A stretch of DNA of 64,000 bases from Epiperipatus broadwayi (GCA_028023455.1 JAQFVV010012489.1:2295881-2359880), one strand, 5' to 3'. Shown: positions 13,171 to 26,040, counted from the stretch's first letter. Numbers and translations: made by a program. The notes: generated by a model not told the origin, from the sequence alone.

Positions 13171-13402
13171 ATTCACTTAGTATTTGTTTAAACATGCACT
13201 TAACATCAAACCAAGGAATGAAAGTGGATAAAACCTACTGCCATATACCTGAGTTATATTTTATTGAATTACTAGTGTACTCACTTCACGTGATTCCATA
13301 ATAGATTTCATATAATACTGGTTATTAACAATTTGAACCTTTACTTAATATCTTGATATTTGGACTCCTTTAAATATTTCTTTGAGTAACATTTATTTAG
13401 GT

Positions 13403-13405
<3 letters not shown>

Positions 13406-13447
<42 letters not shown>

Positions 13448-13470
13448 AAGGGTTAATTATATATATATAT
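13406..13470. repeat. (AT)n microsatellite
   Basis: Two AT tracts interrupted by AAGGGTTAATT, a string also found beside the R2 copy at 10.07 kb. Confidence 0.85.
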
Positions 13471-13512
13471 AAAGTATAAATTGCCAATATCTAACTAGTT
13501 TCCAAATGTAAT

Positions 13513-13679
13513 TCACATAACAGCCAAAATTTAATAAAACAATAAAATATCTACAATCTGTTATCAAGATAATCTCCATAGATAAAAGATGGAATCCATA
13601 TTTTTTTTTACAGAGATTGCTTTGACAACAGATTGTTGATAGTCTATTGGTTTATTAAACTTTGGATGCTATCATGTGA
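13513..13679. mobile_element. R2-related hairpin element, copy c
   Basis: About 167 bases that fold on themselves. The left arm starts CACATAACAGCCAAAATTTA and the right arm ends with the near-complement, GCTATCATGTG. The inner arms carry ACAATCTGTTATCAAG opposite TTGACAACAGATTGT. The right arm matches R2 (TGCTTTGACAACAG). R2 copies elsewhere may therefore be single arms of a palindromic element. Confidence 0.55.
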
Positions 13680-14360
13680 ATTATTATCTATTGAAAAATA
13701 CAAAATGTAAGCCTTTAAAACAATTAATTAGTTTTTTATATGTACAACTTATAAAATGTAACAGTGAAACTGCAATATCTGCTGTATCAATATGCACTAC
13801 TTCAGTTATACTGTACTGAAAGCACATAATTTTATTCTTTGCTTTATTATTTTTTCAGAATTTGGTATGACACAGTGTTTTATATTAAAAAATGTTTTCC
13901 AAACTTAAAACTAAAAGTTTTATAAAATTTAAGAACATTCATAAAGTATTTTTCTTAAGTGATAAAATGAAAGTTATTATTTTAATAGTAGCAGAAAAAA
14001 AACACCAAAATTTGCTCACTTGCATCATACAATTTAAAATTTAATGATTTTAACTAAGAATATGAAGTGGGTAGCAACAAGTAGGGGTGACTTTATAGAT
14101 CCCAAAGTTGCCATGGAATTAAAAAAATAGCAAAACCACTAGAAAGATCATAGTTGGCTGATGAAGAGAATGCCATTATAATCCATAGGGAAAAGTAAAA
14201 ATTATTGAAGGAAAAGCATATCCAGAATATGTTTAATTGTGATAAAAGTTTGACATTTCACTATTCATTTTATTTAAAAATAATAAAGATATGACATAGT
14301 AAGCTTTTTTATTATTTCTATTTTTGAGTTAATGTAAAAGAGTGAATACATACTAAATAT
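13680..14360. other. AT-rich stretch, nothing recognised
   Basis: No gene, RNA or repeat that I can support. Confidence 0.5.
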
Positions 14361-14367
14361 ATTGTTA

Positions 14368-14460
14368 AAAGGAGGTTGCCTTGACAACAGTTTGAGATTG
14401 TTGATTGTTATTTATATTAGGATTATCCAAGTGTTGACTGGTTTTTAATGGATAATTAAT
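14368..14460 (+). repeat. R2 short interspersed repeat, copy d
   Basis: It carries GGAGGTTGCCTTGACAACAG, then GATTGTTGATTGTTA and GGTTTTTAATGG, in the same order as copy a. Confidence 0.7.
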
Positions 14461-14469
14461 ATATGTAAA

Positions 14470-17160
14470 TATCCTCCCCCAATTTGTTATTAAAAACTAC
14501 ATTATTTTAAATTTTGTTTATATTATAATCTTAATTTATATAAACATGTTATAAGTTTATAAGTAAAGCATTTGTGTTACTTATATGTGCATGTTAAAAA
14601 GTGTTAACCATTTGCAGTTGTGTAAAAATATTTATTCTTTTGTAATTAAAACTTACCAACAGTTATTATATATGTTTTTCATTCCATGCAAGGGGTCTTG
14701 GGACAAAATATAGCCAAAATTACCACTCCATTATATATAATTATTCAAGGGCTTTATGATATAGTAATATTGCATCCATTTGCCAATCTCACAACATGAG
14801 TATGAAGACCTGACTTATAAAACTTGAAATATATTCAGTTCACAAAGAGTCTTAGAATTTTATTCAGGTAGCTCATAATTATTCCTATAGATGCTCATAA
14901 TTATTCCTATAGATTTCTAATAATAGTAAGTAAATAATTAGCTGGATGTTATTATTGACTAAATAGTAAAAATCTCAGGTTAATATGATTGGCTATTAAA
15001 AAAGATTGTTTTCATCAATAGTGGGTTGATGGTTTTCTAACTGCAGAGTCTAAACTATAATGTATATATATGCTTGTAATATCTATATTCTCTCTTACTC
15101 TAATTAAAAGTTTGATATGTTCAAGAATACCTGTTGTAATTGCAATAAGGAGTTGCATTTTCCCACTGCTTATATCTGTTTACATGACTTTTATCAGGAA
15201 GGGAAAGAGTCTATCAGTACAATAATATTAATAATAAATATCAATACTATCTATGTATTAAATAAGTTAGCTTTTATAAAAGAGTAATGTGATGCATGTT
15301 TAGATTTAAACAATAAGTTCGTTATTAAATTTAGTAGCACAAAGTTTGTAATAAGTCATTCAGCAACAAAATAACATTCAATTTCAAAAATGTGGAACAC
15401 TTTAATATTCTTAGATTTGATTATGTCTTCTGATAGAATTATGTTATAAAATATTAAAGCTCTTCCAAGTCATTAAAATTCACACAAGAGCTAAAAGTTT
15501 TTTGGAGTAATTCTCATGAGAAAGAATAAGTCTCAGTCAAGAAAATGAAACACTTATCACATATATCACTCTAATTAACTATTCATTCATTTGCTGGAAA
15601 ATGGGTATTTTTAGTTTTAGCTAGAAGTTAAAACAAGAAAGAAAAACACGAAACTTTATCAATAGGCGATTAGCTATCATGTCAAAAAATTACGTCTTTT
15701 ACTGTTTCTCTAAGAGGATGTTGCTTTGGATGGGATATTTTATTTCCACAGTCATAAAATTTATTATTCTAATAGAATAATAATATAATCATATGAATTA
15801 AGATAATATTTATTAATTTATTTAAATAATACATTTTTAATATAACTTAAAACAAGTGATATTAATTTAATCAAATTATGTGCAGCATATTAAAATTAAT
15901 AAGGTTTTTTTTTTAAAATATAATTCAGAGATAGCATACCCAACTGTCATCCTACCAACGTAGAATTAACTCATGCTAGATAAAACTTGAAAACAATTTC
16001 AGATTTCAATTAGATTTTGTATTTTTCTTTCAGGTAGTCAGTTAATAGTCCATCAGTAAATGGGTATCTAACTTCTTAGCTAGAGAGTAAAACAAAAATA
16101 AAAATTGACCATAATCTCATTAACTATCAAATCAATCGTAAGCGTCACAATATTGTGAGAGGGCTGTTGGAGAACTTTTTATTCAACTATGAGCTATTTA
16201 AATGTTGCATTCCCTCTTTTTTTTATTTATTAAAAATATTGCTAAATCAATTTATCTCTAAATAAATTATCAAATGGATTACTTCTCAAGTGGTCATGCT
16301 ATATACAATCATCAGAAGTGATAATCTTTAATCTGGTATATAAAGAGCTCAAGTCTATTATTTTATCACCATAGAAAAACATACAGTATAATTAACTAAC
16401 TTTTACATGAAATAAATGAATATGTTATGAATACAATAAAAATCATATATATATGTACAGTATATGCAGGGATGTGTTATGATTTTATACATGTTATGAT
16501 ATACATATATGCATACATTTATATCCTATAAATACACACAGTATATGTATGCATATATAGATATATATTATACATATATTGAATATGAAAGTACTTTTGG
16601 ACGGTGTAATATATTCATATTAATGCAGTATAATAAAAATAAAATTATTTTTACTCAGACTGCATGATTATACCAATATAATTTCATCTATTGTTTATAT
16701 AAATATACAATATCTGTATACAGGTTTTAAAATATAGTTTTAAAGAAAGCCTGTAGATGTCACTATATGCAATTTTTAAAGAATTAGAAAATAAATTAAA
16801 TCTTAATATTGTATACGGTACAAAATACCCAAATCTAGATAATAAAAAAAATACAGGTTATTAGCATTATTTTTTGACATAATATATATATTTGCTAATA
16901 GGGTAAAAGAAGATAGGTGTGTTATTTAAGATAAATAGAGGAATGAGAGGAAAGAAAAAAATTGTAAATTACAAAATAAAATGAATGACTGGAAAACGAA
17001 AACATATTACATAGAAAAACTAGAACAATTGTTTATGAATTAAATTTAGAAATAGAATGGAATGTACATTAAAAATGGAAAATGGACTTGATAAAAACAG
17101 TAAAAAAAAAAAAAATCGATTAAGAAATTGACATATAAATTTTTTTCTATAATATATATT
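14470..17160. other. AT-rich stretch without gene
   Basis: Contains one short tandem pair near 14870-14920 (unit GCTCATAATTATTCCTATAG plus two bases) and ATATAC-rich tracts at 16440-16600. No coding or RNA feature is recognised. Confidence 0.5.
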
Positions 17161-17334
17161 TGTGTAAAACCACTAAACATCACATGATCACTATTCCTTA
17201 TGCTAGCACATAACTGTTATTAAAACAGGCAAAACTGTTCATACAGTAGTAACACTCAGTGCCAAACAGAGTAATCAATGAATGCCAGAAGGCTTGTGCA
17301 TAAAATCCCCCATCTAGTGCCTACTCATCCAATA

Positions 17335-17376
17335 TCCCCAGACTAGTTTCTGGCTGGTGGCCTTCGTCAGTGAAGA
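17335..17376 (-). ncRNA. Hammerhead ribozyme-like motif H-1
   Basis: Read on the minus strand: stem I 5' strand TCTTCA, core CTGACGA (position 7 is C, which the family tolerates), stem II GGC...GCC flanked by an A-A mismatch, core GAAAC, then TAGTC and stem I 3' strand TGGGGA. Stem I pairs over six bases with G-U wobbles. Stem III would be ACTAGT, which is self-complementary, so a dimeric type I hammerhead is expected, cleaving after the C of GTC. All invariant core bases appear present. The A-A pair at the base of stem II is unusual and may weaken it. Confidence 0.6.
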
Positions 17377-17708
17377 GCTTTGTATGTGAGAGCATGACAT
17401 CTATATCTTAGGATCTAAGGCAACCATCCAGCAGCCACCTTTTATCTCTATTTAATTACAAAACTATGAGAATAAATTTTGAAAACACAATGTTTTCAAT
17501 CTAAGCTCAATGGCTTATATAGTCATATGGGTCTGAACCAAGTTCAGTACTCATACATTTTGGTGTCATTGGCTCTTTAACAACCCATAGACACCATTCT
17601 CTTATTAGGCAGGATTGGTGTTAAACCACTAAACATCACATGATCACTATTCCTTATGCTAGCACATAACTGTTATTAAAACAGGCAAAACTCTTTCAGA
17701 TTCAAAAC

Positions 17709-17750
17709 TCCTCACTGATGAAGGCCTCAAGCCAGAAACTAGTCTCGGGA
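17709..17750 (+). ncRNA. Hammerhead ribozyme-like motif H-2
   Basis: Stem I TCCTCA (17709-17714), canonical core CTGATGA (17715-17721), stem II AGGCCTCAAGCCA (17722-17734), GAAAC (17735-17739), TAGTC, then TCGGGA. The core is canonical and stem III is again the palindrome ACTAGT. Stem I has one C-C mismatch, so activity is probably reduced relative to H-1 in that stem. Confidence 0.6.
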
Positions 17751-18120
17751 TATTGGATGAGTAGGTACTAAATGGGGATTTTATGCCCAAGCCTTCTGAC
17801 ATTCATTGATTACTCTGGTTGGTACTGAGTGGCACTACTGTATGGAGATGTTTTGCCTGTTTTAATAACAGTTATGTGCTAGCATAAGGAATAGTGATCA
17901 TGTGATGTTTAGTGGTTTAACACTAATCCTGCCTAATAGAATAGTGGTGGCTATGGTTGTTAAAGAGCCGAAGACACCAAAATGTATGAGCTTAGATTGA
18001 AAATATTATTGTTTTCAAAATGTATTATCATAGTTTTGTAGTTAAGTAGAGATAAAAGGTGGCTGCTGGAGGGTTGTATTAGATCCTAAGATCTAGGTGC
18101 AGTGCTCTCAGATACAAAGC

Positions 18121-18162
18121 TCCTCACTGACAAAGACCACAAGCCAAAAATTAGTCTGGGGA
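18121..18162 (+). ncRNA. Decayed hammerhead-like motif H-3
   Basis: Stem I TCCTCA and TGGGGA still pair fully, but the core has changed to CTGACAA and AAAAT. This loses the invariant G8 and G12, so I expect no activity. It is useful as a comparison copy of H-1 and H-2. Confidence 0.5.
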
Positions 18163-18279
18163 TATTGGATGAGTAGGCACTAGATGGGGATTTTATGCAC
18201 AAGCCTTCTGGCATCCATTGATTACTCTGGTTGGCACTGAGTGGCATCACTGTATGGAGAGTTTTGCCTGTTTAGATAT

Positions 18280-19085
18280 TTGTGTAATTAAAATCATATG
18301 GACAAGAGTAGTTATGTTAATATACTTATAATGTATAGCATACATATTTATTATTGATGGTTTTGAAATTTTCTGAAAAAAGGTAAGAAGATGAAGCAGG
18401 ATAATCATCATTTTACAGGAGAAATACTAAAAGCAAAGTAAGATATTTGAAAAAATACAACTTATAAATGGGAATCAAACTGCTAATATAATTTTTAACT
18501 TGATTAATTGGGTTATTGGATGATTAGTTAAAGTAAGTAGTAAAATAGGCATTAAAACAATTGGAAAATATATCTATATTTGAATGGACAATCTAATATA
18601 ACATTAGACATATAATGTGTTAAGATTGGGATAAAACATTATTAATTAAAAGGATGAAAATTAACAGTTTATGGCATCCCATCCCACTAATATGATATCA
18701 AAAGAAGTCAATATTAAGAAGATATTTATAAAAACAGTAGAGAAAGTTAATTATTATTTAATGTTTGAATAAAAAATCTAGAGACAAAGGAACCTTCTAA
18801 AAAATAAATATAAGACTTACATTGTAAATAGAACATATTTAAAATGGCAGTTTCAGTAGAAATAGTGATAAAATTGTAAGATATATAAAATGAAGGAAAA
18901 TATTATAGTAAAAATGCTTATTTTTAAGATAATTGAAAATTAATGAAGAATGAGGAATACAATAATAAAAAAAATGAGGATGATTCTTGAAAAATGGAAT
19001 AAAAGAAATAGAAATGTGGTAGGGATTTTTTGAATATATAGCATACATAAATTAATAACAACCAATGTTATTTTGGGGGACTTCA
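18280..19085. other. AT-rich stretch, nothing recognised
   Basis: Contains only short chance frames, such as a low-complexity minus frame at 18839-19048. Confidence 0.5.
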
Positions 19086-19089
19086 AACA

Positions 19090-19365
19090 AGAAATAAATG
19101 ATCACATGATCACTATCTGCCATGCTTGCTCATAATTGTTGTTAAAATAGGCAAAACTCTCTCTATACAGTAGTGCCACTCTAAGCAAACAGAGAAATCA
19201 ATGGATGCCAGGAGGCTTGTTCATACCAGAAACTAGTTTGGGGATATTGGATGAGTAGGCACAAGATAGGGATTTTATGCACAAGCCTTCTGGTATCCAT
19301 TGATTTCTCTGTCTTGCTTAGAGTGGCACTACTGTATGGAGAGAGTTTTGCCTATTTTAAGAAAT
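19090..19365. mobile_element. Family H hairpin with partial ribozyme
   Basis: The left arm (from ATCACATGATCACTATCT through CAGTAGTGCCACTCTAAG to GGAGGCTTGTTCAT) and the right arm (ATGCACAAGCCTTC to GAGTTTTGCCTATTTTAA) pair over most of their length. Between them, CCAGAAACTAGTTTGGGG (from 19226) is the 3' half of the hammerhead motif. The stem I 5' strand, CTGATGA and the first half of stem II are deleted. Confidence 0.6.
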
Positions 19366-19369
19366 AAAT

Positions 19370-21127
19370 GAATTGTATATATCAACAATGCATTAATATA
19401 TCCAGTGTACATTTATAACAAGAGGATAATTTAACTTTTCCATATTACATAACAATTGTTGTTAATTAAGTTATTTAGATAAGACTTTTATTTCTTTAGA
19501 ACAGGAAATGGCAATCTTTTTCAATGGGGGGAGGGCCTAACTCAAACTTATCTGATATAGACGAGGACCATAATTTTTAGGGATTCAAAGTAAAAGAATG
19601 TAATAATGGTATAAAATTATTATGATATTAATAATTTCAATTATTTGTCACAGTTAATGTCGTAATTATAATCATTATTGTTATATTATTTATTACTACA
19701 TTTACATATAATAACCGCAAATAAAAATGTAAAAAATACGTTAATGCACAAACTTAATCCAAAATTTAATGAAATATTTACCAGTGCTTTAAATATTTAT
19801 CAGTTATTGGAAATTTTTTATTATTATTTATTTAGTAAATATGATTTTGAAAAAAAAAAAGTTTGTATTTATATATGTTATGACATTTTAAAAATAAAAA
19901 CAAATAAATATATTTTATTGAAGACCGTTTTATTATACATATTTTGAAAATGCATGCTTACCGGAATACAGAGTTTCGAGGACCACGGTTGGCCCACAGA
20001 AAAGAAGCTGTCTTTATTTAGAACACTGTTAAAAATTAAGTTATTTGAGAATAGATTTTTTAATGGGAAATAGTTTTTAGCAAGTGTTATACATAGTTAA
20101 TTATTTATTTTGATATATTAATTAAAAAATGAATGCCAAAAATATTGTTAGATATTTTTTTAATGAAAATATAAGCATATATGTTTTGCTATATATGTAT
20201 GTATATTGTTTATAATATATATTTTTCATATTTTGATTTAAATAATTGAAAAGTTATTTTGCAAAAAAATTCAAAAAGTTTTTAAACATAAGCATCAAAT
20301 TTACAAAAGGATTTAAAGAAGATATGACTATTACATATATATTGTTGATTTACGTATTTCATTTTATGAACTAAATATATAAAAAGCTAATTCCATTCAT
20401 TTTTCTTTAAAAACAGATCTGTTACCTCCCAAATGCAAACTTGTTACTACCTTTTTAAAAACCCAATTCTTGCAAAAATTTATTCTAAAATTAAACAAAT
20501 TAGATTAAAAACTTTGACAAATATAAATTTTATGAATAAGTGATCAAAATTTTGCTGAACAATGATTACTCTAGAGACTAGGGTAGTTATAAATTTGAAT
20601 AATGTTATTTTAATATTTTTTTGTTTGACGAATGTTAAAAAAATTCATAATTTTAATGCATTTTATTACATGTATAATTTTATTTTAATAAGTCTCTTTG
20701 ATCTTATGCCGACATGAGACTTGGCATGAAATTTCTGCATTCTGTGTAAAATTTGAACACGGGAGCTTTTCGATTAAAATTCTTAAAAATTTAAAAATAT
20801 GTTGTAGAATTTATTTTTTTATTAAATTAAATTTCTTAATTACAATAGATCTGCGCTGGAGCCTAGTGCTACAACATATTTTTTATAGCTTACTATGATT
20901 GTGAATAATCTTAGATAGTCATTGTAATAAAATGGTAATTTCTAGACCATTTTAAACCGATGCCAGACATTCATATCGAACAAGTAACTTTTAGCAAATT
21001 GTCTTTAAAATTTCATAGCCCGATCATTATCTGTATCTATTTTTTTCTGTAATATCTAACTTTTATTAGAGTTTATATCCTTTTTTTATTTTTGAAAATA
21101 ATATTGAAATGATTTTAAAATATGATG
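19370..21127. other. AT-rich stretch, nothing recognised
   Basis: The frames at 19678 and 20698 (plus) are low-complexity and match no family I know. Confidence 0.5.
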
Positions 21128-21256
21128 AGTCTGCAATCTGATTAAGAATGAAGCTGGTTATGCATTTTTCAGTCTGCAATCTGATTAAGAATGAAGCTGG
21201 TTATGCATTTTTCAGTCTGCAATCTGATTAAGAATGAAGCTGGTTATACATTTTTC
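21128..21256 (+). repeat. Minisatellite, three 43-base units
   Basis: Three head-to-tail units beginning AGTCTGCAATCTGATTAAGA at 21128, 21171 and 21214. The first two look identical and the third has one change (ATACATTTTTC for ATGCATTTTTC), so the expansion is recent. Confidence 0.9.
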
Positions 21257-21259
21257 AAT

Positions 21260-23970
21260 CTCATCACCGATTCGTCCCGACTATCAATAAATAGAAAATT
21301 ATACATGCAGTAAAAAAAAAAAAAATTATGTATAACAATTATTTTTAAATAAATTATTGGGAATATAAATGTATATAAATATGTCTGTGAAATTCAGCTT
21401 AAGATAAAAGTAATCAAATCAATAAAAATGATATGTACAAATCATTTTACTTATTTCATGCTTTTAGAGATAATTAAAAAAATATATTGGACTATTTTTA
21501 CGTAATCAATTATAGATATTTAAAAATATATTTACAGTTCAATGATTATTTGCCTTTAAACGTATATAGAAAGAAGTCACTATCTTACAAAAAATTATGC
21601 AATGAAAAATATGGAATATGGGCATAGTGATTCAAATAATTAATGCCTTACCTAATCAGTGAAAGGTATTTGAAAATACATGTACTATATAATGAGAGAA
21701 GGTTTTGCTGGTGGATAGTTACAATATAATGGAATTTCAAATGGGGGGTATACTCATAAGAAGCTTTAAAAATTCAAAAATATTTCTGTAGTGCAGAGAT
21801 TATTCACTCTTTCACAAGATGTTAAAAAATCAATTATTATCTTGGAAGAGAACAGTAAATTGTGAAGCACTGAGCTATTAATGTGAATATAGTAATACAG
21901 ATATTTAATGCTTCTATATCACTTGACGAATGAAAGATATTCATAAAATACATATATAATGAGGCAGTATGAGTTTTGACACTGGGGCATAATTGTCATA
22001 TAATAAATTTGGGGGTGGTTTCCAACTTTTTAAATTAAGAATAACTCTAACAACCACATATTTGGAGAGCAACTAATATCCCAATGTTATAGGCATTTTT
22101 TGTTCCAAAAGATGGTTAATTCTACAGTGCCAAGTTAGTGTTTGGGATATGAAACAGTTTTTACAGATACATCATCTGTTTAGAGATTTAAATGCTCATT
22201 TCTTTTCTTGAGTTCTCATGTATACGATTGCTAACAATTTTGAATCAACCAGAACAAAATTAAAACACATTAGTCAATAACATATTTATCTGCAGATTAT
22301 CTGTCAATAAACTATTAACTACATGTAATTATCAAATAACAGAATGGAAACTAATGTTATATTACTGATAAAATTTTTAAATAATGAATAATGGTATATC
22401 ACCTGACTAAAAAGTGTCAATCCATCTGCTACATGCAAAATCTATTACATATATTTATATACTATTGTAATAATAAATTTAACATGGTTGATGGTTATGG
22501 GTTTGAACCTGGTTATAAAAAAGATGCAATGATATATTCAACATGTGCCATAAATTTTGATTCAAATAAATATCAACATTGAATGATTAATAAAATTCTA
22601 ATAAAAAAAAAGATTCTATTCAAAAATATAACAATATTAACCAATGTGATGATGATGATTTACAATTTAAAAGTAATAATACTTCCAAAGTATTTTATTT
22701 GTTTTTCAGTTTCAATAAAAATGAAAATCAAAGCTACCAAATCTTCTAAAAACAGTTTACTTTTAATAAATATTTAAAGAAACAATCATTGTCAATTACA
22801 AATTATCACCATCATCCCTGAACCCCCCCCCCTATTAGACTGCCTGATCTCTTATGGCTGTAAATATTAAGGAACATATGTGTGTTAAAACTATAATGTT
22901 TGAACTGAGTTATAAATACAAAATAAATGGATTAATTAAACATAAATAACTTAACAATTTATTAACATTGAAAAAATAAACTGTTTTGTATATGCTACAT
23001 AAAAATATTAACTATCATAGTAATAAAACATATTTTAAATTTGTTTAGGTTTGAGTTTAAGGCCTTATTTGTAATGATAAGATCTTACTTATTAAATATT
23101 GCAACAGTCACAAACCATGGTTTTTGCAGATATCATTTGTCTTCATTAGTTCCTCCAGTGATAGTGGCTTTTCTCCTTGAATACTGGTGATGTTAGAGAG
23201 TAAATTCAGCATCAATGATGATGTTACATGGGGTAAAACTGTTTCCTTCATGACCTTATAGTGGTATTGCACTGGATGGATTTACAAAGTTCAGCATTAG
23301 TTTCTGAATCCAGTTGCATTCTGTGGGCACTTTGGCTGGTGTAGTTTTTATGTTGCCTAGTCATGCACTGTTGAAAGTTTTCTGCTAGATAAAATCATTA
23401 CACTGGTTGTTATGATAGGAGGATTGAAAAATACTTCAAAAACAGTCAGTAAAATATGGCTATCCAAGTTACAGTGGAAAACACTTATACCAGTGGTTGT
23501 TTCTCTCTTTGGTATAGATCACTGCAGCACAGCTTCAAAAGCAGTGTGTATGAGAATGCAAAGTAATATTGAATCATAATGCTTCTTGTTTTAGACCTAT
23601 TTATACTTATTTAATGTTGTTCAATGACATGCTTTCCAAACAATGAATTCAACACCAGCTAGGTACAAGATTTGACCTGTTTCCATGCAACATATTTTTT
23701 GAAAAACATGACATGGAAATAAGTTCCCAGATATTTTAAAATTATATCATGATTTAATACACAAATGAACAAAAAAAAAGTTTTTTTCTTTTTCTCCATT
23801 TACACTAGCTAATGCTTTAGGAAGAAAGAAAAATCATTGCTGACATTTAAATATAGCTTGATAATTTCTAAAATATTAATAATTCCAAAATTGTAATTTT
23901 ATATTTAGCTTTGCTATCTAGTTTTACTACAAAAATTGGTAATTTGTTTAAATAAAACTTCCATTTAGAA
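21260..23970. other. AT-rich stretch without gene
   Basis: Two short frames (22391-22777 plus) are unconvincing. A poly-C run lies near 22825. The part at 23100-23600 is less AT-rich but shows no recognisable frame. Confidence 0.45.
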
Positions 23971-24138
23971 GGCAGATTAAACAGGGTTCAAAATGTTATA
24001 TATTTTTTATAAATTACACAATTCAAAAATGCTTGCACAATTTTCCCTTTATAAGGCAGATTAAACAGGGTTCAAAATGTTATATATTATTTATAAGTTA
24101 CACAATTCAAAAATGCTTGCACAAATTTCTCTTTATAG
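23971..24138 (+). repeat. Tandem duplication, 84-base unit
   Basis: Two adjacent units each begin GGCAGATTAAACAGGGTTCA (23971 and 24055) and end near CTTTATA. They differ at only a few positions. Confidence 0.85.
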
Positions 24139-24139
24139 T

Positions 24140-25550
24140 GTAATTCATCATTAGGTTTTTCACATATTATTGTTTATCTCTTATTACAAAACAATTTTAT
24201 ACAATATTTAATAATAGACATAAATTAACCTTTTTTCAATTTTTTTAAGCATTCTCAATATTCACTACTCAGTTTTAATGATGAGTATTTTAAACACTCT
24301 TTTTTCAAGCAGCTTTGTAATAAAACCACATTGAAGCTGCTCTAGAGGATTTGTTACGGTTACAAATCTCCTTCTTTTGTTATAATACTTCGTTCAGAAT
24401 GTGATGTTTCCATTATACTTATTTTCTTCAACATTTTCAATCTCTATTATATTTTTGATAACTTCTCAAGGCTCATCTAACAGTTTCACATAAGTTTGCT
24501 TAACTTCAACATGATTATGTTATAGGAACAATATGTATATTTATTTATTTGGCTGTATTTTCTAGCTCTGCATGATTTAATGCAGTGGAAGATTAGCAGA
24601 TTACAAAACATTCAATTACTAGATACTCAATGCCTAAAGGAAATGAAAACTTTCAAGATAATGTTGAAATATTTATTATAGGCTACAATGTTTTTTTTTT
24701 TTGTGATGTAAAGCAGTAAAAACACTAATCATTTTGACAGGCAGAATCGTCACTATTATTAGTTGCCACTTGAAAATGGGTATAACCATTCTGTCTAAAA
24801 AAAAAAAGCAAAGCTAGGAAGGCAAAGAATGAAAAACTAAAAGTTAATTGGGTGACCACACAAACCAGTCCATTAACTACAAACATCACACACTGTTCTT
24901 TAATCTGATTTGTTTGGTACTTCATAATTTTGTTTTTTAGCTTCTTATTTTGACTAATTGTCACTCTCTATTGTATTTTATATTTGATCATATTTTCCCA
25001 TCGAAAGCCATTATAATGCACTTGCCTTTGAGTTAATATCTATATAGATATTTTCAAGTTATACCTAAAACACTCCTTTTAATAGTAGACTCTGCAATAT
25101 CACTTCTTGTTAATTAAAGAATATGCTGATCAATCTTATGATTGCCCTTATATTTTAAGAATTTTATGAAGCATCCTTTATTGAAAATTGTTCTTTACTT
25201 CTATATTAGGTTGATAAGAATTTCTGTCTTATTTCTCTACAAGTAATTTAGATATCATAGGTGGATCACTGTGAAAAAATACATTAACTTTTAATTATTA
25301 AATGCAGCAGCAGTACAAAGAGAAATGTACTAAGAACTTTTAAACAGAATCATTATATTTTTAACACGAATGCTATAATTATAAATATGGATTTATCTGA
25401 AATGTTGTGATGATGATTTTTCAGTTGTAATTACAAGTTTGGCTTTTTTTCATAGTCTGATATTTATTGTTAAATATTAAAAAAAATTCAAACTTTATCT
25501 GAACTTTCCAAACACATTTACCTGTTATTATATTACACAACATTCTAGAT
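24140..25550. other. AT-rich stretch; one short shared repeat
   Basis: The string CTGCATGATTTAATGCAGTG near 24568 recurs with one change at about 29747, so a small dispersed repeat is present. There is no gene. Confidence 0.45.
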
Positions 25551-25554
25551 AATA

Positions 25555-25945
25555 TTGGTCACTCTTCTTCAAGTGTTGTAGGCCTGACTAGTGACACTAC
25601 TAGGATGAAAATTAAACCAGGAATTTTTTAAATTGATGGTGTAATAAATATGGAGTAATGTTCTAACCAGCTGGGATATGACTTTAGCCTAGTTGGTTAA
25701 AGAATCGCGTCAAATTTAATATTCACACATCTAAAGGTCTCTCCTTCATTGCAATGCAAGATTACCGATTAAGTAAGCAATGCTTGAAGAAGAGAGAAGA
25801 TAATACTATTTAAAATATTGTTTTATATATTAATTTGTGAGCTATTACTAATGGGAAAGTTTAAATGGAATTTGAATTATTTTAAAAAAGTGTAATAATT
25901 TATATTAGATGATGGAAATAATCCAACATATACATATATGAACGT
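25555..25945. mobile_element. Decayed Penelope-alpha terminal fragment
   Basis: Carries both orientations of the end module seen in the element at 41760-45332. On the left are inverted CTTCTTCAAGTGTTGTAGGC and GACTAGTGACACTACTAGGA. On the right are CTAGTTGGTTAAAGAAT, then CTTGAAGAAGAGAGAAGATA, then TTAGATGATGGAAATAATCC. No coding part remains, so it is a deletion derivative or the remnant of a terminal inverted copy. Confidence 0.55.
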
Positions 25946-26040
25946 TTGCGTAAAAAGCATTGTGCTCGAAAGTATGTTGAATTAAGTAAAAAATAGAGTC
26001 TATGATTAAATGATAACATTTGATTATTATTAATGGTAAT

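Larger units (their letters stand above)
17164..18272. mobile_element. Family H palindromic repeat cluster (Penelope pseudo-LTR type)
   Basis: A 1.1-kb block made of several copies of one unit in both orientations. The unit contains AAACATCACATGATCACTAT, TTATTAAAACAGGCAAAACT, a CACTGAGT/ACAGAGTAATCA portion, CACAAGCCTTCTGGCAT and a hammerhead-like motif. The left copy (17164-17380) is minus-oriented relative to the ribozyme. The middle copy (about 17622-17915) holds a plus ribozyme and an inverted end, and a third copy runs 18110-18272 (plus). The spacer carries no coding frame. The terminal unit also occurs at 42721-42840, directly upstream of a Penelope body, which is why I assign it to Penelope pseudo-LTRs; that assignment is inference. 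Confidence 0.6.
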
